Shown here: piece by piece, positions 63,217 to 64,000 of the stretch
Numbering within the stretch: position 1 is the stretch's first letter
Layout: each line of letters begins with the position of its first letter
Source of the DNA: Betaproteobacteria bacterium
Lineage (GTDB): Bacteria; Pseudomonadota; Gammaproteobacteria; Burkholderiales; Rhodocyclaceae
Assembly: GCA_028065725.1 (NCBI GenBank)
Contig: JAPTVL010000268.1
Location: forward strand, 62,001 to 126,000
Reading direction: 5' to 3'
DNA: 64,000 nucleotides
Program-made: the position numbers and the translations under genes
The notes under the pieces: generated by a model
Seen by the model: only the letters and a program-made list of their open reading frames with translations
What the model was told of the DNA's origin: nothing
Database searches by the model: none

Positions 63217-64000
63217 CTACTCCAGGCCGAGACCCCGATCCCAATAGGGCTCGGGGCCGAGCCGTGCGGCCAGAAAATCAACGAAGGCGCGTACCCGCTG
63301 CGGCACGAAACGGGTGCCGGGAAACACGGCGAACATGCCGAGCACCGGCGCCGGGAAGTTCTTGAGGATAGGCACCAGCTCGCCGCGGCGGATGGCATCG
63401 GCGGCAATGAAGGTCGGTTGATAGACGATGCCCATGCCCTGTATCGCGGCTTCCTGCAAGGCATTGCCGTTGTTGGCGGTGATCGGCCCACCGATCTCGA
63501 CCGCATGCGGCACGCCGTCGATGATGAAGGTCCAGCTGCTGCGCGACGTCAGCGAATAGGCGAGACAGGCGCGCTGCGCCAGCTCGTCGGGATGTTTCGG
63601 CTCGCCGTGCAGCTTCAGATAGGCCGGCGACGCCAGGACCACCGAACGGCAGGTGGTCAAACGCCGCGCCACCGTGGTTTCCGGCAGGCGGTCGGTGATG
63701 CGCAAGGCGAGGTCCATGGCTTCCTCGATCAGATTCACCCGGCGATCGTTGAAATCAAGGTCGATGTGAATATCGGGATGCGCCTTGGAAAACTCCAGGA
63801 TCAGCGGCGTCAGATGCAGCAGGCCAAAGGTCAGGGGCACGGTGGTGCGGATCGCGCCGCGCAGGGTCTGCCGCTCGCCGGCGAGATCGCCCTCGGCCTC
63901 GTCGATGCGATCGAGAATGTCGCGGCATTGCTCGAGGTAGGTCGCACCGGCCGAGGTCAGCGACAGCCGGCGCGTGCTGCGCGCCATCAGCTTGACCCCG
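63217..64000 (-). CDS. LysR-type transcriptional regulator, 5' end cut by the window
   Basis: The frame remains open to base 64000, so about 45 N-terminal residues with most of the helix-turn-helix are missing. The visible part starts with VKLMARSTRRLSLTSAGATYLEQ, the end of the DNA-binding domain, and continues with the substrate-binding domain (about 200 residues). It is cotranscribed with the aldolase gene, seven bases away, and probably controls it. The inducer is unknown. Confidence 0.87.
   Translation of the reverse strand, partial: GVKLMARSTRRLSLTSAGATYLEQCRDILDRIDEAEGDLAGERQTLRGAIRTTVPLTFGLLHLTPLILEFSKAHPDIHIDLDFNDRRVNLIEEAMDLALRITDRLPETTVARRLTTCRSVVLASPAYLKLHGEPKHPDELAQRACLAYSLTSRSSWTFIIDGVPHAVEIGGPITANNGNALQEAAIQGMGIVYQPTFIAADAIRRGELVPILKNFPAPVLGMFAVFPGTRFVPQRVRAFVDFLAARLGPEPYWDRGLGLE

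Overview
The window is one continuous, gene-dense stretch of a high-GC bacterial chromosome. Gene content and order (smc-zipA-ligA, lolC-lolD, the recJ pair, an HU protein with an alanine/lysine/proline tail, single-domain QueF, abundant GGDEF/EAL proteins, feruloyl-CoA synthase) suggest a betaproteobacterium, probably a Rhodocyclales-like aromatic degrader. That placement is an inference from gene content. No rRNA, tRNA, CRISPR array, transposase or phage gene was seen, no gap between genes exceeds 300 bases, and the window cuts a gene at each end.

Layout. 1-10.2 kb: srkA (3' end cut), comEC, a CBS-pair protein, an FAH-family hydrolase, a DUF2062 protein, lolD-lolC, and an RpfE-like protein overlapping recJ. 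10.2-18.3 kb: a CHASE-PAS-PAS-GGDEF-EAL protein, prfC, a small FHA protein, and an indolepyruvate/phenylpyruvate decarboxylase divergent from an Lrp-type regulator. 18.3-28.4 kb: two small unknown genes, a ferredoxin-reductase-like flavoprotein, moaA, moeA, a Cache-type sensor, and a MacAB-like operon with one adaptor, one ATPase and two permeases. 28.4-39.5 kb: an ArsC/YffB protein, hslO (Hsp33), a spermidine-synthase-like protein, an EamA transporter, a Crp protein fused to two PilJ-type domains, mfd, a Phd-VapC toxin-antitoxin pair, DAHP synthase and a DUF1015 protein. 39.5-48.4 kb, minus strand: HU, hpt, galU, ligA, zipA-like, smc. 48.4-58.9 kb: queF, a beta-CASP hydrolase, an MscS channel, feruloyl-CoA synthase with a branched-chain-type binding protein, and a two-gene operon of a solute-binding protein plus a membrane GGDEF-EAL protein. 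59-64 kb, minus strand: a LysR regulator (5' end cut), HpaI-type aldolase, succinate-semialdehyde dehydrogenase, MFS and RhtB/LysE transporters.

How the genes work together. The core is housekeeping: DNA repair and replication (recJ, mfd, ligA, smc), translation (prfC, queF), lipoprotein sorting, and molybdenum cofactor synthesis. Aromatic and amino-acid catabolism is layered on it. The binding protein and Fcs probably handle hydroxycinnamates, the decarboxylase handles aromatic 2-oxo acids, and HpaI plus GabD form two consecutive steps from a hydroxy-oxo-diacid to succinate. Two membrane GGDEF-EAL proteins add c-di-GMP signalling.

The most unusual items are these: a dispersed repeat of about 24 bp present at least fourteen times in genes and between genes, in several reading frames; the Crp-PilJ-PilJ fusion; an Hsp33 lacking one cysteine of each zinc pair; a nine-G tract inside a MacB-type permease; a 33-bp promoter/start segment duplicated exactly 200 bp apart; and the solute-binding protein/GGDEF-EAL operon.
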